The position numbers and the translations under genes were made by a program. A DNA stretch of 64,000 nucleotides from positions 1,667,275-1,731,274 of the forward strand of contig NC_049993.1 of NCBI RefSeq assembly GCF_000003815.2, written 5' to 3'. This document shows positions 10,909-20,534 of this stretch, piece by piece (positions within the stretch are counted from its first letter, which is position 1; the number at the start of each line of letters is the position of its first letter). The notes under the pieces are model-generated. The model saw only the letters and a program-made list of their open reading frames with translations, was not told the DNA's origin and did no database searches. The DNA comes from Branchiostoma floridae (Eukaryota > Chordata > Leptocardii > Amphioxiformes > Branchiostomatidae).

Positions 10909-11740
10909 AACATTACATATAAAGGTGGAATACCATGTGTCTGAGGATGATAAGAACGGACAAATTTCTCACCCGTCAAACCCGGATCAAACTGAACACT
11001 ATACCGATGACAGAGACACTGGTATGACTAACAACGGACAAGAGCAGAGTAGAAAAGACAGTAGTGAGAAAACACCTTTGGCTTCCTGTCAACCGACTCC
11101 AGACCAGAATTGTGAGAGCATGGCGTCCCTTCCTCCTAACAATGACTCACAAATCGGTTCCAAACGCAACATGTGCGCATCCGAAACATCATTCGTAAAC
11201 AGCTCCTCCAAGCATAGGCAAGGTCACAAAGGCGAAAAACCTTTCATGTGTGGCGAATGTGGTTACAGGGCATGCAAGAAGTCCAGGCTTGTTGAGCACA
11301 TGAGAAGACACACTGGCGAGAAGCCGTCCAAGTGTAATCACTGCAACTACAAGACGTCATTAAAAAGAACTCTAGTCGAGCATATGAAATCACACTCAGA
11401 CGCAGAACCTTACATATGTGAAATCTGTGACTACCAGGCCTACAAGAGGTCATACTTTGAGAGACACATGATGTGTCACGCTGGTGTGAAACCCTACAAA
11501 TGTGAGGAATGTGACTACAGAACAATTTACAAGGGCCATCTTACTATTCACATGAGGCATCACACCGACGAGAGACCCTACAGTTGTCAAGAGTGTGACT
11601 ACAAGACAGCTCGAAAGGCCAATCTTATCAGACACAGCAGGCTTCACACCGGTGAGAGACCCTACAGTTGTAAAGAGTGTGACTACAAGGCAAGAGAGAA
11701 GGGCAACCTCCTCAGGCATACGAGAAGGAAACATCAGTGA
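10909..11740 (+). pseudogene. Family A zinc-finger pseudogene A1, 3' part with six fingers
   Basis: After the LINE, the linker resumes (AGGTGGAATACCATGTGTC, from about 10924) and is open to the stop at 11738-11740. Six C2H2 fingers follow GEKP linkers: [95 protein letters not shown] and [19 protein letters not shown], the last with H-x4-H spacing. It has one more finger than the intact paralogues. The finger block has no stop, so it decayed later than the 5' half or is transcribed from elsewhere. Confidence 0.85.
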
Positions 11741-11807
11741 CATCAGTTACCAACCAGAAATAACACGTCATAGTTAATTAACATTGTAGAAGCTCTCCTT
11801 TTTTTAC

Positions 11808-12143
11808 TTATTCCAAGGTCTACTGTCTATACATACTTAGAAGTGAAATACCGACAGTTGGAAACAAAGTCAGAGGCCAGTTCTCTTGACAAAATGACCA
11901 TACCTGTGCAAAATTTAGGAGATCGTTGTGACTGCGAACACTGAAACATTGTTATCAGAGACTTCATGTCCGGACCCCTCACAGCAGAGTTCTGGATTGG
12001 ACATTGTTATTAAGAACGAAAACGATGCAATCAGTGAAATGCTCGTGTATACAAAGGAGCGCGAGTTTGATACAGAGAAGGTACATCTGACTCTTCCACA
12101 ACAAAATCAACTTCATAACATACCTAGTCCATCTCGACAAGTA
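11808..12143 (+). pseudogene. Family A gene fragment (N-terminal domain end and linker)
   Basis: This aligns with the coding exons of A2-A4 from the end of the N-terminal domain (TACCGACAGTTGGAAAC) through SETS, SGLDIVIKNEN and QQNQL. It lacks a start, has frame breaks near 11925-11945, and then runs into unrelated or decayed sequence. It is a truncated tandem duplicate. Confidence 0.75.
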
Positions 12144-12159
12144 AAAAGGACGACAACAA

Positions 12160-12510
12160 AAACGAAGCGTTCTTAGAAGTACCGTTTGGTTTGTCAATAC
12201 TGCGTTTACCGTACCAAAATATGAGTGATCTCAAGAGGCACGTGCAGGTGCACGTATTGTGAATACAGGGCGACCCGCCCTGACTTCTATAAGGTTCTCA
12301 CAGTGCTCCAATCGGGAAAGAGATCTTATTTGTGGTGTAGTGATTGCAGCATCAAGGCGGCACATAAAGCCAGTTAGTTTAAAGCAAACGAGGAAACATT
12401 CTATGGACAAATTGTTCGTACTAGTAATCATGGCTTTAAGTCAGTCCAGAACAAACGACTACAAAGCCAATAAACGCCACAATTGCACAAAATATGATGG
12501 GCATCAGTTT
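12160..12510 (+). pseudogene. Decayed zinc fingers
   Basis: Read across frames, the sequence gives CQYCVYRTK, SDLKRHVQVH and CEYRAT, then a degenerate second finger and SIKAAHKAS. It aligns at DNA level with 16945-17265 downstream of gene A2. These are fossil fingers in what is now 3' flanking sequence. Confidence 0.6.
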
Positions 12511-13016
12511 GGGCAGTAGCTGATGTGGATACATGACAGCACCTAATCATTTAGATAAGCTGTACTTAGGTGGTAAACCATATCGCAATGTGCCGGACTG
12601 CCAGTACAATGATTAGACAGAAGTCATACATAATTTAGTTTGTCCATCCATCATCAGAATACGCACTGCATTCTGAAAGCCTTTTTAGTTGCAAGGTTTG
12701 TTTGTACATAAGTGAAGGACGAAACTGTCAGAAATTAAGAGATCGAAAGTTTGCATTGGTTTCCGGTGATGTTAATCATTATGCTACATATTGTTTTGTT
12801 CCTTTAATTTTCATACGTATTGATAGCAATAAAGTTGAACATCGGCACAGTTGTATACTGCTTTGACAAGAAAAATACATCTATAGTTCCACGGCCTCAT
12901 ACTTTCTCCACATGATATTTATCTTTAGGACTTAAACATACCTTTTCAAAAACTATAAACTATGAACCAAAAGCGAACTACCACGATCCGTCCTGGGGAG
13001 TTACTTTTTCTCTGTC
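12511..13016 (+). other. Family A 3' flank with AATAAA
   Basis: Homologous to the 3' region of A2 (17270-17712). The poly(A) signal AATAAA lies at 12828-12833 in the conserved context AGCAATAAAGTTGAACATCGG, split here as AGCAATAAAG and TTGAACATCGG. Confidence 0.6.
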
Positions 13017-13892
13017 AAAATATTTTTATATAGATATAAAACTGTCATATGTAGAGAGGCAGAAATATATCACTTTATATAGATACATGTACTAGTACTT
13101 TCTCTTGCTATCATACTACAGTGGAAGCAAGTTAATTGCACAACGGATAATCGCACACTTCTGTTAATTGCACGAAATCCTCAAATCCATTGATGATGCG
13201 TTCCAGCTTAATATCTTCGTTTTGTTGCACCCTTCGGATAATTGAACGAAATGCACTGGCAAATGGGGTGTACAATTAAGGTCTCATTGATGTATTACTC
13301 CGCGAGTGGGTACCCTAAAAGAGATCCGAGCCAAAAATGAACGGCTGCACGGACGCATGCTTTTAGCGGTGAAAAATTCCTTTTTAGCCAGCGGAACTGA
13401 TCTCAAAAGTTAGATTGGTGAAAGCTTATTTGTAACTGAAGAAATTAGCAGGTAAAGTTTTGCAGCCGCGCGCTAGGTCGGAGGTACACAGTCGTGGGTT
13501 CTGAGTGGTGCGGTTGTACAATAGCAGCGAAAAAGTGCCTTTTGTGGGGATTGACTAATCGTAGTTTGTAATTGCTATAAAAAAGTTCCTACGTATAGTT
13601 TACATTGGCAATTTTTTCCCACGATATAGGGTAAATGTACTCGACATAGAATGAAAAATCTGCAGAAATTTCACGTAGCTTCATTATGAACGCGCCCATT
13701 TAAACCACGAATTATAACATAGAAGTCTATGGGAGGAAGAAACTCATCAATGAGACCTTACGCGGCTTTTTTTGATTATCAACATGATATTAGTTGGGTA
13801 ATCAGTGGGTCTGACCACTGATGACCCTTGACCTCTGCATCATTTCCGTCCCAGCCATCTTTGTTCTGACTCGAACCGTCGTGACTTCAGGG
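13017..13892 (+). repeat. Right arm of a large inverted repeat
   Basis: Reverse complement of 8200-8573, with the 480-bp element at 13279-13758 inserted. The two arms bracket the pseudogene A1 region. The arm contains the A2 promoter motifs. Confidence 0.7.
13279..13758. mobile_element. TA-flanked MITE (480 bp)
   Basis: Perfect 14-bp TIRs AGGTCTCATTGATG / CATCAATGAGACCT are flanked by TA on each side (13277-13278, 13759-13760). The inverted-repeat partner near 8310 is the empty site (TAATTGTGCGGC), matching the flanks here. A TA duplication suggests a Tc1/mariner-type non-autonomous element. No ORF. Confidence 0.75.
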
Positions 13893-13943
13893 AAGAAATC
13901 CTTCTACCCCTCTTCCCTCATACGGTCTGACTATAAACAAGGT
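13822..13943 (+). promoter_or_regulatory. Gene A2 promoter motifs and 5' non-coding exon
   Basis: DR1-like TGACCCTTGACCT (13822-13834) and a YY1-like CAGCCATCTTTG (13852-13863) precede an exon that ends AAACAAG at 13941 with donor GTAAGA. The same order is seen before A3 and A4. The donor pairs logically with the acceptor at 15321-15322. The transcription start is not determined. Confidence 0.6.
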
Positions 13944-14337
13944 AAGAAATTGAAGCTTATCAAGCTAAGCTAGACTTCAATACTCAGTACTTTTTTTTAG
14001 TAGATCGCATATTAAAATGAAGTCTGTTTATGAGCTGATGATAGCTGTGGGGAGGGGACTGGCATCCAAATACGGAACAACAGATCACGCAGTTTTGATT
14101 TTCGTGTTAATCTCAGTTTATGTAACGCCACCCATGTTGGTTTATGTTGTATTTAGTTAGAATAACACCCCTATGTTATTGTTTGTTCGGTCCTATAGTT
14201 AGTCGATCCGACCACCGACTCCTACTCTATCGCCATGTTGGAATAAAGGTCCTCGATATAGTTGCATCGTGTGCCCAAGAGTCATTCCCTTATAGCGATC
14301 CTTGTCCATACTGGCGTAACCTTTTTCTGAGAATAAC

Positions 14338-15065
14338 GCAAAACTACCGAGGTCACGGGTAAATTTCTCATCACTCGGTATCCAGTGATGAAGTCGCGTC
14401 GTCACTGGCTTACCAGTGGGGAATATCTATCGTCACTAGTTTTCCAGTGATGAGGAAACTTCAGCTGGTAAACCAGTGACGAAAATATTCAGTTTACTGA
14501 AGAAAAAGGAATCATCGTTTCAGTTGAGGGTATTTCAAAGTTAGCACTGAAAGTTATACTAACGTCGCCTCTGCAAGTCCTCACACTCCCGGACCGTAAA
14601 TCTAACAGTAACACGGCTATGGCGACATGTGAATTAGGGTACTGTTTTTGTTGCACATCAAACTCAGCACTGGAACGTTCTAGTGCTATTAGAACATGGT
14701 CACTGGAAGCCCAGTGCCGAAATAATTTCATCACTCGGTGTCCAGTGCCGAACAGTCACCCATCACTGGAAAACCCAGTGAGGAACCGGTGACCGCGATG
14801 GTTCCACACCCGGTGTCCAGTGACAAATGACGTTCATCACTGGGCCCCGAGTGAAGAGCGGAGTTCATCACTGGAAACAGAGTGACGAGTCAAGGTTCAT
14901 CACTGGAATTCCAGTGCCGAGGGAGCTTCATCACTGGAACAAAGCAATTAATCACTGGGAAACCACGAGCTTTCTTCGTCACTGGGCGTACAGTGATGAC
15001 GCCATTTTGAATATATTTTCGTCACTGGAAGCCCAGTGAGGAACCCGTGACCCGCGTAGGCTTGC
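14338..15065. mobile_element. Hairpin-array TIR element M1 (728 bp) in A2 intron
   Basis: It begins GCAAAACTACC and ends GCGTAGGCTTGC. The inverted termini share GCAA-N2-CTAC and then GGTCACGGGT. The target duplication GAGAATAAC (9 bp, perfect) lies at 14329-14337 and 15066-15074. The A4 intron carries the unoccupied site CTGAGAATAACTTCCTC near 23220. The interior has many short hairpins, TCACTGG-loop-CCAGTGA, around a 200-bp array-free centre. No ORF. The 9-bp duplication points to the Mutator (MULE) superfamily. Confidence 0.85.
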
Positions 15066-15323
15066 GAGAATAACTTCCTCATTTTCGGATTTAAGATTTA
15101 TACTGTTAGATCAGTACTATTCCAGAGTTGATTTTGTTAACATACTATCATATCAGTCATTACATTTCGATAAAATCAATTAAGGCACATGTTATATACA
15201 ATCTGAACTTTTTAAACGATGTTCAGCATTGTCCATTCCGACGAGATGTTTGACTTTTAGTTTAGTTCTTTGAGACAAATATGCATTTCTTATCGCGTAT
15301 TTATATCTATGTGTTCCTCCAGC

Positions 15324-16844
15324 ATGCCCATACAACAGCAGGAGTTCATATGTGGCCTCTCGCAAGAGGTGACCATAGCAGTCCTCCCCAGACTGACCAT
15401 GGAGGAGCTGATGTTTGAACTGAACAGAAGGATTCAAAACCTGGACAAAGAGAACAGCATCAAGGACAGACTAGTCAGTATCCTTAGGGACGTGATGTTG
15501 GAGGAATACCATCAGTTGGAAAGGAGATCACATGTCAGTTTTCCAGGCGAAACCGCCATATTTGGGCAAAATCATGGGACAGCTACCATGCAAGAGAACA
15601 TTTTGATTACGTACGCTGAAACAATGTTATCAGAAACTTCAAGTCCCGTCACCTCACAGCAAAGTTCTGGACTGGACATTGTGATTAAGAAGGAACGCGA
15701 TACAAGCAGAGAAGTGCTCATGCATACAGAGCCAAAGGATTTCGACTTGGATACAGACCAAATACAAACGACTGTTTCGGAACAAGATCGACTTTGTAAC
15801 ACGCCCGGTCCAGGCTCACAAACGTTTCCCTCGTTCAAAACCTCCCTGACACAAATGAATGTCACAGCAGACTCTCTCATTAAAGAAGAAGACATTGATA
15901 TGTCAGATGAGGACGCAGCATGTAGAGCTCGCCATGACGAGCTTGACATCGACACTTCTACATTTAGTATGCAGGTCTTGGATACACTCAATTCAATGAA
16001 TACGTCTTACTCAGAGACTCCAGTGGAAAGCAAAACAACCCGTGAGGAAGAACCTTCGGCTTCTTGTTATCTGCCTCCCGACAACGGTGACTTACATTTA
16101 AAAATGGAATGCCATGTGTCCCAGGATGATCAGAACAGGCAGATTTCTCAACCTTCAAACCCGGATCACACTGAACACTATACTGATGTCAGAGACACTG
16201 GTATAACTAACAACGGACACGAGCAGAGTAGAAAAGACAGTAGTGAGGAAACACCTTTGGCTCCTTCAGACCAGGATTGCGAGAGCATGGCGTCCCTTCA
16301 TCCTGACAATGGCTCACAAATCGGTTCCAAACGCCACATGTGCGAATTGAAAACATCATTTGTAAACAGCACCTCCAAGCGCAGAAAACGTCAAAAACCT
16401 TTCATGTGCGACGAATGTGGTTATAGGGCACGTCATAAGTACCGGCTTGTTGCACACATGAGAACACACACTGGCGAGAAACCGTTTAAATGTAATCAAT
16501 GCAACTTCAAGACGTCACATAAAAAATGTCTAGTCCAGCATATGAAAAGACACACGGACGCAGAACCTTACAGCTGCGAGCTTTGTGACTACCAGGCCTA
16601 CCAAAAGTCTCACATGGAAAGGCATATGATGTGCCACTCTGGTGTGAAATCCTTTAAATGTGAGGAATGTAACTACAGAACCACGCATAAGGGCGATCTT
16701 ATTAAACACATTAGACGTCACACCGGTGAGAGACCATACAGTTGTCAAGTATGTGACTACAAGGCAAAGGAAAGGGGAAAACTCAATCGTCATATGAGAC
16801 TCAAACACCCTCATGACTGTCAAAAGTCAAAACCAGCAAAATGA
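15324..16844 (+). CDS. Family A zinc-finger protein A2 (506 aa)
   Basis: Probable DNA-binding nuclear regulator. The start is the ATG right after the acceptor CCAG (15319-15322); the open frame upstream is intronic. Residues 7-66 form a conserved helical domain (FICGLSQEVTIAVLPRLTM, then ENSIKDRLVSILRDVMLEEY) of unknown family. Residues 67-340 are an acidic, Ser/Thr-rich linker with SUMO-type psi-K-x-E sites: IKKE (121-124), IKEE (186-189) and LKME (259-262). A basic patch KRRKR (352-356) may be a nuclear signal. Five C2H2 fingers occupy 360-495, joined by TGEKP-like linkers; the last has H-x4-H. Helix contacts (-1,2,3,6) are HYRA, HKCQ, QSHR, HGDK and EGKR. Intact and single-exon coding. The target is unknown. 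Confidence 0.88.
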   Translation: MPIQQQEFICGLSQEVTIAVLPRLTMEELMFELNRRIQNLDKENSIKDRLVSILRDVMLEEYHQLERRSHVSFPGETAIFGQNHGTATMQENILITYAETMLSETSSPVTSQQSSGLDIVIKKERDTSREVLMHTEPKDFDLDTDQIQTTVSEQDRLCNTPGPGSQTFPSFKTSLTQMNVTADSLIKEEDIDMSDEDAACRARHDELDIDTSTFSMQVLDTLNSMNTSYSETPVESKTTREEEPSASCYLPPDNGDLHLKMECHVSQDDQNRQISQPSNPDHTEHYTDVRDTGITNNGHEQSRKDSSEETPLAPSDQDCESMASLHPDNGSQIGSKRHMCELKTSFVNSTSKRRKRQKPFMCDECGYRARHKYRLVAHMRTHTGEKPFKCNQCNFKTSHKKCLVQHMKRHTDAEPYSCELCDYQAYQKSHMERHMMCHSGVKSFKCEECNYRTTHKGDLIKHIRRHTGERPYSCQVCDYKAKERGKLNRHMRLKHPHDCQKSKPAK

Positions 16845-16944
16845 CATAGGACTAGTTCCATTTGCAACGGAAATGACTTAATTGCTTCTGGAAAATCTCA
16901 GCATTTATTATTTTGCAAAGGAGATGGCAGCAAAAACAAATTCA

Positions 16945-17265
16945 CTCCTACTGTATTAACTGTACAGAAATACGAGTGATCTGAAGAGGCTCGTCATTAC
17001 CAACCCAACCGAGAGAAAACCTACTGGTGCACTTGCTGTGATTACCCTGACTGTTATAAGGCTCACATAATGTGCCAGAGACAGAGACCTTTTTCATACA
17101 GCGATTTTAGCATCAAGGCTCGTTTGGTTAAGAAATGAGGTGACATACTGGGGAGAAACCGTTCATATATAGTGATATTGGGTTTAAATCAATCCAGAAC
17201 AAACAACTAACAAAGCCAATAGAACGCTACACTTACACAAGATGTAATGGGCAACATTTTGGGCA
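16945..17265 (+). pseudogene. Decayed fingers in the A2 3' region
   Basis: Across frames one reads YWCTCCDYPDCYKAH, a degenerate RPFSYSDFSIKARLVKK and GEKPF-like remnants. It is homologous to 12160-12510. An ancestral longer finger array was cut back, leaving these in the 3' UTR. Confidence 0.6.
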
Positions 17266-17578
17266 CTAACCGATGTAAATACATGAGAGCACAAAATCCT
17301 TTAGATAAGCTGTGCTAGGTTGGTAATCCATTTCCTAATGTGTCAGACTGCCAGTGTAATGATTAGACGGAAGTCATGCAGGATTTCTTCTGTCAATCCA
17401 TTGTTGGAATACACACTCCATTCTGAAAGCGTTTTTAGTTGCAATGTTTGTTTGTAGTATAGAAGTTAAGTACAAAACTGTCGTAAATGAAGAGATCGAA
17501 ATTTTGCATTGGTTTCCGGCGATGCTAGTCATCATGCTTTATAGTTTTGTTCCTTTAATTTTCATACTTATTGATAGC

Positions 17579-17584
17579 AATAAA
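17579..17584 (+). terminator. Candidate poly(A) signal of gene A2
   Basis: AATAAA sits in a context (ATAGCAATAAAGTTGAACA) conserved in the 3' flanks at 12828 and, in part, 22532. Confidence 0.6.
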
Positions 17585-17720
17585 GTTGAACATCGGTACA
17601 GTTGTATATTCATTTGTCAAGAAAAATACAACTAGAGTTCCACAACCTCATACTTTCTCTACATGGTGTTTATCTTTAGGACTTTAACATACCTTTACAA
17701 AAACTATGTACCAAAAGCAA

Positions 17721-18236
17721 TTTTTTTGTGGTTCTCCTGTCGATTGGACAGATGAGGAGGCAGACAGGCTTTTTGCCTGTTTGCCTGACCTGCACATTAC
17801 TTTTTATGGTGAAGGAGGGGTGTGCAATTCCTTCTCCACCCTCTCGTCTACTGGAGCACTAAGTTTCACAGGGGCAACCGTATGCAACGTGTGAGTCGGC
17901 TCCAGCAGATGCAGCTTTGTTGTTCGGAGTATCCGTCTCCTAGGAGGACTTCCAACCAAGGATGTAAGGGGTTCCTCCTACCCCCGACTCGTGTGCCATG
18001 GCGGGTGCCACTCATGCCCGAACATGCCCCTAAAGCCTGTCTCGGTTACAAAGCCCCACCAAGGCCACACAACGCCACTAGCCGCAGCTAGATACTAATT
18101 TACACCTGAGTGAAGTGAGGAAAGTGGTGTAAAGTGCCTTTCCCAATGGCACAAGATCGGTGACACGGAAGCTGGATTCGAACCCGCAACCTCTCGGTCT
18201 CGAGCCGCAAATGCTGCCACTGCGCCGCGCGGTCCC
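17721..18236 (-). mobile_element. Full-length tRNA-derived SINE (516 bp)
   Basis: Minus strand: a tRNA-like head at the right end with box A (GGCGCAGTGGCAGC) and box B (GGGTTCGAATCC), a long body, and an A-rich tail (CACAAAAAAA) at the left end. The target duplication AAAAGCAA is at 17713-17720 and 18237-18244. The paralogous 3' flank near 12966 (CCAAAAGCGAACTACC) is the empty site. It is long for a SINE. No ORF with recognisable motifs. Confidence 0.8.
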
Positions 18237-18785
18237 AAAAGCAAACTACGACGATCCTTAATGGGGAGTTATTTTTTCTCTGTCCAAATATGTTTTTAAT
18301 AAAACTGATATAGAGAGAGGGAGAAGTATATCATCGTTAAGTTTATATACATAATTTCAAACAAAGTTGAACACGACATATGAAAACCGGGAGGTCTGCT
18401 GCAGTAGGACAAAATGTCATTAGTACTGACATAATCCATGACCGAAATTTTTCTTCATTTTGGTGACTTCTAACCACATACTAAATATTATCAATATCCA
18501 CCCACGGATCGAGTTATGCTGTCAAGAAATACAACCACTCTCCCATAAACAAATGGCAAGTGTAACGCAACTGCGAAGGCATTAAGCTTCGAATCAGATC
18601 ATTTCTTTTGATTCAGTTAAAAAAGAAAGAACGATCGGTATGATAGGTTTTTTTAAACATGGGCATTCTGCATTATGAGTACGTAGATATAAATTTAGTA
18701 GGTGAAAATGTAGAACCTCAATACTGTGTCAGCTCTATATACTGATACTATTTGGATAACCGGGTTGGTGCGTCTGACCCTGATT

Positions 18786-18909
18786 CTAACCTTTGACCCA
18801 GCTTGATGTTTTTGTTTCTGTCAGCCATTTTTGTTCGAAATTTTGCGGGCATCTAAGGAAGAGTCAATTTACCCCACATTCCGTCTGATGTTTCGGCTAG
18901 AAAGCAGGT
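18786..18909 (+). promoter_or_regulatory. Gene A3 promoter motifs and 5' non-coding exon
   Basis: A diverged DR1-like TAACCTTTGACCC (18786-18798) and YY1-like CAGCCATTTTTG (18821 on). The exon ends GAAAGCAG at 18907 with donor GTAGGG. Element M2 begins only 17 bases beyond the donor GT. Confidence 0.55.
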
Positions 18910-18925
18910 AGGGGATAAACGCAGT

Positions 18926-20130
18926 GCAAGTCTACGAAAACCTCGCCTTCCGCACTGGTGTTCCAGTGCTGATTCAATTGCCTGAACGGCCTCAGCACTG
19001 GTTTTCCTGAAATTATTTCAGCACTCGTTTTCCAGTGCTGATCGGCCTTGTTCGAGTACTGAAACTCCCTCAGCACTGGTTTTACAGTGCTGAATTCGTT
19101 TTCCAGTGCTGAACTTCTGTCAGCACTCGTTTTCCAGTGCTGAAATGCCGCCAGCACTCGGTTACCAGTGCTGAAATCCGGGGATATCGGGGCCGGCCAG
19201 GTCAAATGTCATTCAGCACTGGGTAACCAGTGCTGAAACTGCCGTCCGCACTGGAACCGAGTGCTGATATACAAAAACCTCGCCTTCCGCACTGGATTTA
19301 CCAGTGCTCGTGAAATCTTCAGCACTGGAAAACCAGTGCTGACGTCTTTTAAGGACTGGAACGATGTGCGAACCAGTGCTGACGTCCTTCCAGCACTGGC
19401 ATCTCCCAGTGCTGAGAGGGGTACAAGACGTAAATTCGAAGGAAAAATAAGTTATTTCGTGCAAAGAAAATTGTAGTTGTGCTATCCATTCTTTATGTAA
19501 TTGAATATATGTATACTGTATAAGGGATATATATCATTTATAAAATGAATGAATGAATGAAGACCTTTATTGCACTTTTTTTTATAAAGTGCTGATAGCG
19601 GTACTAGTAAAAGGACGCAAATTTGATTAAAGTTACTTCGTGCAAAGAAAACTTCGTGTAAAGTTGTGTATTTTATTCGTTGTACATGTGTAACTGAAAA
19701 GTAGATATATGTATATGTGTAGGAGGTGTTTAAGGGATAGCTATCATTATAACAATAAGCAACTTTTCAGTATAATCCAGCAATGTCTTAAGTTTTAGTA
19801 GTAGAGCAAAGGACGTATCGTAATTCCGAATTACTGTATACTTAGTATCTCGGAGTCTCCCGATCTCTCAGCACTCGGTTTCCAGTGCTGAATGTTCTTC
19901 ACTGCACTAGGTTTCCAGTGCTGAATGTTCGTCAGCACTGGAAATCCAGTGCTGAATGTTCGTCAGCACTCGGTTTCCAGTGCTGAAGCCGGCGTTTCGA
20001 GTGCTGAGGGCGCGTCAGCACTGGTTTTCCAGTGCTGACGAACATTCAGCACTGGAAATCCAGTGCTGACGCCATCTTCAGCACTGGGTCCCAGTGCTGA
20101 GAAAGGAGGGCGAGGTTTTCGTAGTTTTGC
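18926..20130. mobile_element. Hairpin-array TIR element M2 (1205 bp) in A3 intron
   Basis: Termini GCAAGTCTACGAAAACCTCG and its imperfect inverse ending CGTAGTTTTGC. The perfect 9-bp target duplication AAACGCAGT is at 18917-18925 and 20131-20139. Two hairpin arrays (about 18950-19420 and 19865-20105) carry roughly 20 copies of CAGCACTGG-loop-CCAGTGCTG, with frequent CACTCG/CGAGTG arm variants and loops of about 3-6 bases. The AT-rich centre (19430-19860) lacks hairpins and ORFs. A partial internal copy of the subterminal sequence (AAAACCTCGCCTTCCGCACT) lies at about 19273. MULE-like by its 9-bp duplication. Confidence 0.88.
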
Positions 20131-20534
20131 AAACGCAGTTGCTTACGCAGATTTGAAAGAAATATGTGGTAGTTTTGGTTTGCCAATTTCTAGGACGTAA
20201 ATGTGAGGAGGGTGGGGGGAGGGGGGTGTTGTGGGTAACCACTGCAATTATGTTCCATACTCACTCCATGCAATCTTTTATGTAACGTTCCGAATGGTAG
20301 ATTTTCATTTAGTTGTACAACGTAACATTATGATCAGATCACACTCAGTAATACAACGATTATAACCATAAGTGTTAAATTTGGGAATCATGAACACTGA
20401 TGGCGAATTCCAACATGGGAATAGAAGTTTTCTGCATTCATTTACATTCTGTAATAGATTTAGTCTAATAGAGGTTTTCCCGTTGTGCATGTGCATCCTA
20501 ATGTATGCTTACGTTTATGGACATGTCTTTCAGC

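Noticed and set aside
14366-15060. CRISPR-like appearance of the palindromic arrays
   Set aside because: The repeats are short hairpins with no constant direct repeat or unique spacers, they sit inside TIR elements of an animal genome, and no cas genes are present.
15270-15323. Upstream 18-codon extension of A2
   Set aside because: It spans the splice acceptor, and the shared family start is the ATG directly after AG-C in every paralogue.
18168-18236. A functional tRNA gene on the minus strand
   Set aside because: Boxes A and B are good, but there is no closing acceptor stem, and the sequence is the head of a 516-bp insertion with a target duplication.
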